In this document: in pieces, positions 1 through 6,991 of the stretch | Position numbering within the stretch: position 1 is the stretch's first letter | How the letters are laid out: every line of letters starts with the position of its first letter | From: an uncultured Paraglaciecola sp. | Lineage (GTDB): Bacteria > Pseudomonadota > Gammaproteobacteria > Enterobacterales > Alteromonadaceae | NCBI RefSeq assembly: GCF_937123705.1 | Contig: NZ_CAKZKO010000037.1 | Location: 184,961 to 248,960 of the forward strand | Direction: 5' to 3' | DNA length: 64,000 bases | The notes under the pieces: model-generated | Seen by the model: only the letters and a program-made list of their open reading frames with translations | The model's database searches: none | What the model was told of the DNA's origin: nothing | Program-made: the position numbers and the translations under genes

Positions 1-981
1 AGCTTGTTGCCACAACAGTTATTTTGGCATGCCAAAGCAAAAGAATTAGATAAGGCCCAAGAATACAATCTATTTGATTGTATTGAATGTGGTGCCTGCG
101 CTTACGTTTGTCCTAGCGAAATTCCTCTGGTTCACTATTATCGCATTGCCAAGTCTGACATTAAATTAGAGCAGGACGAAAAACAAAAATCTGATAAAGC
201 AAGAGTGCGATTTGAAAAACGTGAAGCTCGGTTGATCGCCGAACAGCAAGCCAGAGACGAAAAGCACCGTTTAGCAGCAGAGGCTAGAAAACAAGCCATG
301 GCAACTAATGGCAGCAACGCCAAAGACAAAATTGCAGCGGCTTTAGCCAGAGCAAAAGCTAAGAAACAATCAACCGACTCGCCGAACGAGCAGTCAGTAG
401 CGCCATCTGAGGTCGTCACAAACACTTCATCAGAGCATAAACAAAGTACAGATACACCTTCAAAGGCGGCGAGTTCAAATCAGCGGGTGCAAGCAGCCAT
501 TGCCCGCGCAAAAGCCAAAAAGGCAGCGGCAGAAACCAGTAAAATTGATTCAGACTTAGCCTCTCAAGGTTCAAACGACACAACTAGCCCTGTCGCAAGC
601 AAAGGTAAAGTTCAGCTTGAAGATAAGGCAACCCAAGAAAAAAGCACGCAACCCGCATCTATCCCAAAAAGCACCACTAAAAAAGTGTTGGCGAAAACCA
701 GCAAACAACCAGAAGCAACTGACAACAAACAAGCTAAGATAGCGGCGGCTGTAGCAAAAGCGAAAGCAAAACGAGAAGCACAAAAAGCGGCCAACTCGAA
801 AGACACCTCGACTCCCAAGCCCATTTCAAAAGGGCAAGACTCGCAGCCTGATATATCTGAAGAGCCAACACAAGCACAACAAATAGAAGCAAAAAAACGC
901 AAAATAGCCGCGGCAGTAGCGAAAGCCAAAGCCAAAAAAGCGGCTGAAAAAGCCGCAATGAATAAGGCAGATAAATCCTGA
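1..981 (+). CDS. rsxC: RnfC/RsxC, C-terminal part (5' end outside window)
   Basis: This is the membrane-associated iron-sulfur subunit of the Rnf/Rsx electron-transport complex, which links NADH and ferredoxin oxidoreduction to an ion gradient. The frame is open from base 1, so the TTG at 4 is not a real start. The second 4Fe-4S motif is visible ([12 protein letters not shown], about nt 82-117). A long Ala/Lys-rich tail follows, typical of gammaproteobacterial RnfC. It contains four related blocks of the form KIAAAxAxAKAKK near nt 331, 484, 736 and 901. The stop overlaps the rsxD start (TGATG), so the genes are translationally coupled. The identification rests on the ferredoxin motif, the tail and the rsxDGE order downstream. 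Confidence 0.93.
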   Translation, partial: SLLPQQLFWHAKAKELDKAQEYNLFDCIECGACAYVCPSEIPLVHYYRIAKSDIKLEQDEKQKSDKARVRFEKREARLIAEQQARDEKHRLAAEARKQAMATNGSNAKDKIAAALARAKAKKQSTDSPNEQSVAPSEVVTNTSSEHKQSTDTPSKAASSNQRVQAAIARAKAKKAAAETSKIDSDLASQGSNDTTSPVASKGKVQLEDKATQEKSTQPASIPKSTTKKVLAKTSKQPEATDNKQAKIAAAVAKAKAKREAQKAANSKDTSTPKPISKGQDSQPDISEEPTQAQQIEAKKRKIAAAVAKAKAKKAAEKAAMNKADKS

Positions 982-2075
982 TGACATTTCGATTAGCCAG
1001 CTCTCCTCATCAACATATTCGCCGCAGTACCGGCCAAGTGATGCGATTAGTTATGTTTGCGTTGATACCTGGCATTTTATTGCAAACTTGGTTCTTTGGA
1101 TGGGGCACTATCATTCAGATAGTTTTAGCCGTTATGACAGCTGTGGTTACAGAAGCGGCCATTTTAGAAATACGAAAACGTGATTTCGAGCGCGCTATAA
1201 AAGATAATAGTGCCATCTTAACGGCCATATTACTGGCCATTAGCATTCCTCCTTTCGCACCTTGGTGGATAGTGGTGATAGGGACTTTTTTCGCGATCGC
1301 CATAGTCAAACAATTGTATGGCGGTCTGGGTTTTAATGTATTTAACCCTGCCATGGCGGCTTATGTGATGCTCTTGGTCTCATTTCCAGTGCAAATGACT
1401 CAATGGTTACCCCCTATGGACTTGGCGCAGTACAGCCATAATTTTATGGATGACGTAAATGCTATATTTACAGAATTCAGTGTCGAAGGCTTTAGCCTGA
1501 CGCAGCTAAATACCGGGTTTGATGGCGTAACTATGGCGACTGGGCTCGATACCGTTAAAACCGGATTGGCTCAAGGATTCACATATTCAGAAACAATTGA
1601 GTTTCCCATATTTGATAGTGTCATAATAGGGCTTGGAGTGGCATCCAGTTGGATTGCAGCAGGTTATTTACTTGGCGGGCTTTTTTTACTGAAACAAAAA
1701 GTCATTAACTGGCATATTCCCCTCAGCATGATTGCCGGATTATGTATTTGCGCGCTATTGATGTCTTTGGTTGATGCCGACTTACATCCTTCGAGTCTTT
1801 TTCACTTATTCAACGGTAGCATTATTATTGGTGCGTTCTTTATTGCCACCGACCCGGTATCGGCATCGACAACCAATAAAGGTAGAATAATTTTTGGCGC
1901 AGCTATTGGTATATGGGTGTACTTGATAAGAACCTGGGGCGGTTACCCTGATGCCGTAGCCTTCGCAGTATTGATCATGAATATGGCGGTACCTTTGATT
2001 GACTATTATACCCGCCCACGTACCTATGGCCATGCCAGCAACAAGGCAAAATCAGCAAACAAGGTCCAGCCATGA
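981..2075 (+). CDS. rsxD: RnfD/RsxD, flavinylated membrane subunit of Rnf complex
   Basis: Integral membrane subunit of 364 residues, the usual length. It has many hydrophobic segments and the conserved stretch [18 protein letters not shown] found in NqrB/RnfD proteins. DGVTMAT (about residues 181-187) resembles the motif in which a threonine carries covalently bound [21 protein letters not shown] near residue 290 is also typical of the family. The start overlaps the rsxC stop, and the stop overlaps the rsxG start (ATGA). All four genes read as one operon, as in E. coli rsxABCDGE. Confidence 0.96.
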   Translation: MTFRLASSPHQHIRRSTGQVMRLVMFALIPGILLQTWFFGWGTIIQIVLAVMTAVVTEAAILEIRKRDFERAIKDNSAILTAILLAISIPPFAPWWIVVIGTFFAIAIVKQLYGGLGFNVFNPAMAAYVMLLVSFPVQMTQWLPPMDLAQYSHNFMDDVNAIFTEFSVEGFSLTQLNTGFDGVTMATGLDTVKTGLAQGFTYSETIEFPIFDSVIIGLGVASSWIAAGYLLGGLFLLKQKVINWHIPLSMIAGLCICALLMSLVDADLHPSSLFHLFNGSIIIGAFFIATDPVSASTTNKGRIIFGAAIGIWVYLIRTWGGYPDAVAFAVLIMNMAVPLIDYYTRPRTYGHASNKAKSANKVQP

Positions 2076-2773
2076 CAACAAACATCCAGCAAACTATGAT
2101 TAGAAATGGACTCATTTTAGCCTTGTTTGCCATAGTCACAACTGGACTAATTGCGTTGACCTACTTTGGTACCAAAGATCAAATAGCTCGCCAGCAACAA
2201 CAAAAATTGTTATCCATTCTAAATGCCGTTATTGATAAAAACAGTTATGACAATGCTATTCACCTAGATTGCGCCTTATTCACATCAAATCAGCTATTAG
2301 GCTCAGATACGCCACAGCACATATACCGTGCCAGCAAAGCAGGAAAAAGCGTCGCCGCTGCCATAGAAACCACTGCAACTGATGGCTACAACGGTAAAAT
2401 TCACTTGGTTGTTGGGCTAACTAAAACACCAGAGAACACAGTCGTCATTTCAGGTGTCAGGGTGCTGGAGCACAAAGAAACACCGGGCTTAGGTGACAAA
2501 ATAGATTTGAGGATCAACGACTGGGTACTGGACTTCAACCAACAAGTTTATCATCAAGACAATGAATCCATTTGGGCGGTTAAAAAAGACGGCGGACAGT
2601 TTGACCAATTTACTGGCGCCACCATTACGCCAAGAGCAGTAGTCAAAGCAGTCAAGCATAGTGCAGAGTATTATCTCGCCAACCAGGCCGCTATATTTGA
2701 AGCAGACAACGCATGCTCTAACAGTGCGGTTATCAATGCTTCTGTTGTTCAAGAGGTAGAAGCTAGTGAATGA
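2072..2773 (+). CDS. rsxG: RnfG/RsxG, periplasmic FMN-binding subunit of Rnf complex
   Basis: A 233-residue protein with one N-terminal membrane anchor (about residues 12-32) and a periplasmic FMN-binding domain. [14 protein letters not shown] begins at residue 181; the threonine at about 184 corresponds to the FMN attachment residue known in RnfG and Nqr[12 protein letters not shown] (about 134-144) is another family signature. The start overlaps rsxD by 4 bp and the end overlaps rsxE by 8 bp. It carries electrons between the membrane flavin and iron-sulfur subunits. Confidence 0.96.
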   Translation: MTTNIQQTMIRNGLILALFAIVTTGLIALTYFGTKDQIARQQQQKLLSILNAVIDKNSYDNAIHLDCALFTSNQLLGSDTPQHIYRASKAGKSVAAAIETTATDGYNGKIHLVVGLTKTPENTVVISGVRVLEHKETPGLGDKIDLRINDWVLDFNQQVYHQDNESIWAVKKDGGQFDQFTGATITPRAVVKAVKHSAEYYLANQAAIFEADNACSNSAVINASVVQEVEASE

Positions 2774-3464
2774 ATTTAAAGAATTAAGTTGGCAAGGGCT
2801 ATGGAAGAACAACCCCGCCTTAGTACAATTATTAGGTCTGTGTCCCTTACTTGCGGTAACCGCCACTATCACCAATGGCTTAGGCCTAGGGCTGGCTACT
2901 ACGCTGGTGCTGATAGGCTCCAATACGACTGTTTCAATCATACGTAATTGGGTGCCAAGTGAGATCCGTATCCCCATTTTTGTGATGATCATCGCCGCCT
3001 TTGTGACCATAGTGCAGCTGTTGATGAATGCTTATACTTTTACCCTATATCAAGCATTAGGCATTTTTATCCCACTAATAGTGACTAATTGCGCCATTAT
3101 CGGACGGGCCGAAGCTTATGCTTCTAAAAATACTATTGGTAAATCCGCATTTGATGGTTTGATGATGGGATTAGGTTTTTCTGTAGTGCTGGTATTATTA
3201 GGCGCAATGCGAGAGTTATTAGGCTACGGCACCTTATTTGACGGCGCTAACCTATTGTTAGGTGACTGGGCAACTAGCTTAAAAATCACCGTATTTGAAA
3301 CCGAAAGCCCATTTTTATTAGCGATTTTACCACCCGGTGCATTTTTATGTATGGGCCTGTTGATAGCCCTTAAAAATGTATTAGATAGTCATATGGAACG
3401 TTTATTTGCCGCTAAAACTGAAGAAAAAGTGGTACAGCGGGCACGGGTTACCACCGAGACCTAA
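2766..3464 (+). CDS. rsxE: RnfE/RsxE, membrane subunit of Rnf complex
   Basis: A 232-residue integral membrane protein of the RnfE/NqrD family. The stretch [17 protein letters not shown] and the intramembrane segment around [17 protein letters not shown] are typical; the latter contains the conserved membrane cysteine. The start is GTG and lies inside the end of rsxG, which indicates coupled translation. A 38-bp gap leads to nth, the usual neighbour of this operon in gammaproteobacteria. Confidence 0.95.
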   Translation: MNEFKELSWQGLWKNNPALVQLLGLCPLLAVTATITNGLGLGLATTLVLIGSNTTVSIIRNWVPSEIRIPIFVMIIAAFVTIVQLLMNAYTFTLYQALGIFIPLIVTNCAIIGRAEAYASKNTIGKSAFDGLMMGLGFSVVLVLLGAMRELLGYGTLFDGANLLLGDWATSLKITVFETESPFLLAILPPGAFLCMGLLIALKNVLDSHMERLFAAKTEEKVVQRARVTTET

Positions 3465-3502
3465 GAGCTTCTAGCTCCTTTAGAGAATTAAACGATAATA
3501 AA

Positions 3503-4162
3503 ATGAATAAAACCAAACGTTTAGAAATATTAACTCGGTTACGAGACGACAATCCACATCCTACTACTGAACTTAATTTCAGTTCACCCTTTGAATTATT
3601 GATCGCAGTTTTACTCTCCGCTCAGGCTACCGATGTAGGCGTAAATAAAGCGACTGCTAAGTTATACCCAGTCGCCAACACGCCACAAGCAATATTAGAT
3701 TTGGGGTTGAATGGCTTAAAGTCATACATTAAAACCATTGGTTTATTTAATACTAAAGCCGTCAACACTCTAAAAACCTGCCAAATGTTAGTGGACTTAC
3801 ATGGCGGCCAAGTACCCGAAGACAGGGAGGCCTTAGAATCCCTGCCAGGAGTAGGCCGCAAAACCGCTAACGTGGTACTCAATACCGCTTTTGGCTGGCT
3901 AAAAGATAATGAAGGTAGATACTTCATAGCGGTCGACACGCACATTCAAAGAGTCGCTAATCGCACGGGTTATGCCAAAGGAAAGACGGTTGAAGAAACC
4001 GAACAAAACATCATTAAGAACACCCCTAACAAAACTGAATTTATGTATGACCTGCACCATTGGTTGATACTACATGGCAGGTATACATGCATTGCCAGAA
4101 AGCCTAGATGTGGTTCTTGTATTATCGAAGACTTGTGTGAGTTTAAGGATAAAACCGAATAA
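3503..4162 (+). CDS. nth: Endonuclease III (DNA glycosylase/AP lyase), mosaic 3' part
   Basis: Base-excision repair enzyme that removes oxidised pyrimidines and nicks the abasic site. It has 219 residues. The helix-hairpin-helix LPGVGRKTANVV contains catalytic Lys120, VDTHIQRV contains catalytic Asp (about 145), and four cysteines (C-x6-C-x2-C-x5-C) near the C-terminus bind the 4Fe-4S cluster. Residues 1-132 closely resemble E. coli Nth as I remember it. From Gly-Trp 131-132 to about residue 188 the sequence departs: seven extra residues sit just before the catalytic Asp, and the next 40 residues differ from the canonical type. The canonical version of this segment survives downstream in two remnants. 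The gene looks intact and functional but mosaic. Confidence 0.95.
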   Translation: MNKTKRLEILTRLRDDNPHPTTELNFSSPFELLIAVLLSAQATDVGVNKATAKLYPVANTPQAILDLGLNGLKSYIKTIGLFNTKAVNTLKTCQMLVDLHGGQVPEDREALESLPGVGRKTANVVLNTAFGWLKDNEGRYFIAVDTHIQRVANRTGYAKGKTVEETEQNIIKNTPNKTEFMYDLHHWLILHGRYTCIARKPRCGSCIIEDLCEFKDKTE

Positions 4163-4312
4163 CATGAATTCAAAGTAGTTATCTCAACACCACTTTGATA
4201 TCTTAGATTCTAAAGTCCTAACTGTCCGTATGTCGCAAATTATAGCCTTTCGACTAGGTAGCTCTGAACAGGCGGAATAAGGCAGTTAACTTAACGGAAA
4301 CATGGACTCAAT

Positions 4313-5050
4313 ATGGAAACTAGAAAAAGAGCGTTGTCGACTTCATCCAAACCTAATGTCTTTTTTGCATGGTCAGCCATTGTCATGGCGATTATTGTGG
4401 TACTAAGCTTTCCGCTTACCTATTATATACCGCTTGTTACCGCATCAAAACAGTTTCAGCTGATACACCATGTGCATGGTGTTGCGTTTTTTGCTTGGAT
4501 TGGATTCTATGTATTGCAGACTCAACTTGCCATACGAGGCAAAATGGCACGTCACCGTGAACTCGGCATGCTGGGGTTTACGTTGACAGGTGCTGTCATT
4601 CTGCTGGGCTATTGGATGGCTCAAAGAGCTGCTGAGTTAAGGATTGCTAGCGGTTTTGACGCTCCTTATGAGTTCACTTGGTACAACATAGTCGATATAA
4701 GTCTGTTTTCGTTACTGATGTTAGCGTCTATATTACTAGTCACAAAACACAAAGAATGGCATAGACGCCTAACCTTTACCGCCGCGCTTTGTCTAGTGAT
4801 TCCCGCAGCAACACGTTGGACATTAAAGCTCCCTAACTTTGACCCGTTTACTTTGGACATTGTTGTATATTTAGTGTTTTCCCCGTTTTTAATTGCTCTG
4901 GCACTCTATGACTTTCGTACTCTGGGGCGCCTTCATAAAGCGACCATTACATGTATTGCCATACTTTTGCCTTTACAAATATCTGCTGCTTGGATAGCCC
5001 GATCTGAGTGGTGGAATAACGCTGCACCATGGATTATAGGAGCATCTTAA
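4313..5050 (+). CDS. Multi-pass membrane protein of unknown function (cargo after nth)
   Basis: A 245-residue protein I do not recognise with certainty. It has about seven hydrophobic segments (near residues 18-40, 50-72, 87-104, 124-143, 151-168, 180-199, 212-228). Conserved-looking histidines occur in HHVHG (about 53), ARHRELG and KHKEWHRR. This pattern recalls small haem-binding or DUF2306-like membrane proteins, but no function is claimed. It sits alone between the complete nth gene and a displaced nth 3' fragment, so it looks like the cargo of one inserted module. No integrase accompanies it. The ATG at 4313 follows a weak ribosome site. Confidence 0.7.
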   Translation: METRKRALSTSSKPNVFFAWSAIVMAIIVVLSFPLTYYIPLVTASKQFQLIHHVHGVAFFAWIGFYVLQTQLAIRGKMARHRELGMLGFTLTGAVILLGYWMAQRAAELRIASGFDAPYEFTWYNIVDISLFSLLMLASILLVTKHKEWHRRLTFTAALCLVIPAATRWTLKLPNFDPFTLDIVVYLVFSPFLIALALYDFRTLGRLHKATITCIAILLPLQISAAWIARSEWWNNAAPWIIGAS

Positions 5051-5145
5051 AAAGTGTTAGTAGCATGAATTGCCAACAAATACTTTTTGCAATAACCTAC
5101 TCTTTCACAATTATATGATTGGTTTTATCAACAACGATACTGCCG

Positions 5146-5393
5146 CTTTTGGCTGGCCTACTATAGCGGTCGATACCCATATTTTCAGAGTATCGAATCG
5201 CACCAAATTAGCTATGGGAAAAAACGTCGACAAGGTTGAAGAAAAACTGCTTAAAGTAGCCCCCGCAGAGTTTAAAGTAGACGTGCACCACTGGCTTATC
5301 CTACATGGGCGTTACACCTGTATTGCCCGCAAACCACGCTGTGGTTCTTGTATTATTGAAGACTTGTGTGAGTTTAAGGATAAGACTGAATAG
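5146..5393 (+). pseudogene. nth: nth 3' remnant (first displaced copy, canonical type)
   Basis: Starting at the 12-mer CTTTTGGCTGGC (5146-5157) the reading frame encodes the last 82 residues of a canonical endonuclease III: FGWPTIAVDTHIFRVSNRT, then LKVAPAEFKVDVHHWLILHG, then the iron-sulfur motif CIARKPRCGSCIIEDLC and a stop. The catalytic Asp is present, but the N-terminal 130 residues, including catalytic Lys, are absent. Homology with nth stops just upstream of the 12-mer. The frame is uninterrupted, suggesting recent loss or constraint from recombination. An apparent ATG start at 5070 lies in unrelated sequence and is not believed. Confidence 0.88.
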
Positions 5394-5477
5394 TCAAACG
5401 CTACCATTTAGTAACAATTGAATCTGGAGATAACTAGGGCAATTACCACACTAGAAGTTAAGACTTTAATTATTGCC

Positions 5478-6245
5478 TTAAAAGTGCTCTTTATCTCTGA
5501 GGGTAAGCACTTCAAAGCCGTCAGATGTAACTAAAATAGTATGTTCCCATTGAGCAGATAATTTTTTGTCTCGAGTGACCACTGTCCATCCATCTTTTTT
5601 GGTCTTGGTTTTATAAGATCCCTGATTGACCATAGGCTCAATAGTAAAAGTCATACCTTCTTTTAAGGTGATGCCAGAATCAGGTTTACCAAAATGTAAA
5701 ATTTGAGGCTCTTCGTGCATTTCCCTACCAATGCCGTGCCCACAGTAGTCCCTAACCACACTGTAACCATACTTTTCAACGTGGTTCTGTATAGCATTCC
5801 CTATATCACCTGTTGTCGAGTTAGGCTTTACAGTCTGTATGCCTTTCCACATAGCTTCATAAGTAACATCGACCAGTCTTTTAGCAAGTGGTGTAACCTT
5901 GCCAAGACAATACATTTTACTACTGTCAGAAATAAACCCATTCTTTTCTAAGGTGACATCAATATTAACTATATCGCCGTTCTTTAACTTTTTCGCCTCC
6001 GAAGGTACTCCGTGACAGACAACCTCATTTATTGATGAATTTAAAACGTATTGGTATCCATATTGCCCTTTACTAGCTGGCCTAGCTTTCAACTTATTAA
6101 CAATAAAATCTTCTACAAAGTCATTAATTTCTAACGTTGATTTGCCAACCTCAACAAATCTATCTAACTCATTGAAAACCTCAGCTAGTAATCGACCCGA
6201 TTTACGCATAAGTGAAATTTCTTCGCGAGTTTTGATATTATTCAT
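5478..6245 (-). CDS. map: Type I methionine aminopeptidase, accessory copy
   Basis: Removes N-terminal methionine from new proteins. The protein has 255 residues. The five metal ligands of the family are visible: Asp in VNIDVT, Asp in ISDSSKM, His in CGHGIGREMHEEP, Glu in FTIEPMV and Glu in QWEHTILV. It overlaps the upstream ParD-like gene by 8 bp on the same strand, so the two form one operon. It lies opposite to nth between two nth 3' remnants. The context suggests an acquired extra copy and not the housekeeping map, which is normally next to rpsB; the rest of the genome is not visible here. Confidence 0.92.
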   Translation of the reverse strand: MNNIKTREEISLMRKSGRLLAEVFNELDRFVEVGKSTLEINDFVEDFIVNKLKARPASKGQYGYQYVLNSSINEVVCHGVPSEAKKLKNGDIVNIDVTLEKNGFISDSSKMYCLGKVTPLAKRLVDVTYEAMWKGIQTVKPNSTTGDIGNAIQNHVEKYGYSVVRDYCGHGIGREMHEEPQILHFGKPDSGITLKEGMTFTIEPMVNQGSYKTKTKKDGWTVVTRDKKLSAQWEHTILVTSDGFEVLTLRDKEHF

Positions 6246-6453
6246 TGATAAGTTTCATAGTTGAAATGTTTTGATTTTTTTTCTCTCGTTCAATAATTTG
6301 TTCGTATGTCATCGTTGGATTTTGTTCTGCAATTCTACCAATTTTCATCCAAAACTCTGCTTGAGAGTTTATTGAACGTTCCATTACCGAGCTGTTTTTC
6401 CTAACTTCTTCATGAAGTTCATCTGAAATTTTTACTATACCCAAAGGACCCAC
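6238..6453 (-). CDS. ParD-like (antitoxin-type) small protein
   Basis: A 71-residue protein starting at GTG. The N-terminal IVKISDELHEEVRKNSSVMERS resembles a ribbon-helix-helix DNA-binding domain, and SINSQAEFWMKIGRIAEQNP fits the ParD_like family (PF11903, from memory). It is the first gene of a two-gene operon with the methionine aminopeptidase. Repeats directly upstream of the start could be its operator. Whether the pair behaves as a toxin-antitoxin-like unit is an inference. Confidence 0.75.
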   Translation of the reverse strand: MGPLGIVKISDELHEEVRKNSSVMERSINSQAEFWMKIGRIAEQNPTMTYEQIIEREKKNQNISTMKLINE

Positions 6454-6494
6454 CCACTACACTTTGCTACATTTTGATATACTTTACTACACTT
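6453..6494 (-). promoter_or_regulatory. Candidate operator of the parD-like/map operon (direct repeats)
   Basis: On the plus strand ACTTTGCTACA (6461-6471) and ACTTTACTACA (6481-6491) repeat exactly 20 bp apart, two helical turns. CTACACTT also occurs at 6457-6464 and 6487-6494, giving further half-copies 30 bp apart. The repeats abut the GTG start of the ParD-like gene, the usual place for autoregulation by ribbon-helix-helix proteins. Binding itself is inferred. Confidence 0.5.
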
Positions 6495-6635
6495 CGAAGC
6501 ATAACATATCAAGTCAGACATAATAAGTTTTTCTAATTGGTAAGTAACATTTTAAGAGAGTGTCTATTTTGACGTAACCAACCACATAACACACATTAAT
6601 GTTTACTCGTTAATATGAACATCTACTTTAATTAT

Positions 6636-6882
6636 CTTTTGGCTGGCCAACTATAGCCGTAGACACCCACATCGACGGCGTATCCAACCGCACTAAATTT
6701 GCCATGGGTAAAAACGTAGACTTAGTAGAACAAAAGCTTTTAAAGGTGGGTCCGGCGGAGTTTAAAGTAGACGTGCATCGCTGACTAATTCTGCATGGTC
6801 GCTACACTTGCATCGCCCGTAAACCCCGCTGTGGCTCTTGTATTATTGAAGACTTGTGTGAGTTTAAGGATAAAACTGAATA
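6636..6882 (+). pseudogene. nth: nth 3' remnant (second displaced copy, decayed)
   Basis: It begins at the same 12-mer CTTTTGGCTGGC (6636-6647) as the copy at 5146 and encodes the last part of canonical endonuclease III. It is more decayed: FR after the catalytic VDTHI is replaced by DG, and the tryptophan of the conserved HHWLILHG is a TGA stop (HR*LILHG, about 6782-6784). The end, CIARKPRCGSCIIEDLCEFK, is nearly unchanged. An intrinsic terminator follows at once, so this is probably the original chromosomal end of nth. Confidence 0.88.
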
Positions 6883-6885
6883 ACG

Positions 6886-6918
6886 CGAGTCTGCATAGAA
6901 CCAGACTCGGTCATTTTT
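6886..6918 (+). terminator. Intrinsic terminator after the distal nth remnant
   Basis: Inverted repeat CGAGTCTG (6886-6893) and CAGACTCG (6902-6909), followed by GTCATTTTTT. It lies 3 bp after the stop of the most distal nth 3' end. No comparable hairpin follows the intact nth stop at 4162 or the copy ending at 5393. Confidence 0.75.
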
Positions 6919-6991
6919 TAAATAAAATCCAATATGCTACAAAGGGTTAAAGGTGGGCTTGGAGCCTCTTTTGGTATCTATGGGTTTAGTG

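Noticed and set aside
2489..3010. 173-residue antisense frame across rsxG/rsxE
   Set aside because: Shadow of two well-supported overlapping genes; no family features.
5070..5393. Independent 107-residue gene starting at 5070
   Set aside because: Only the part after 5146 is homologous to anything (nth end). The first 25 codons are unrelated sequence and the N-terminal catalytic Lys region is missing, so it is called a remnant.
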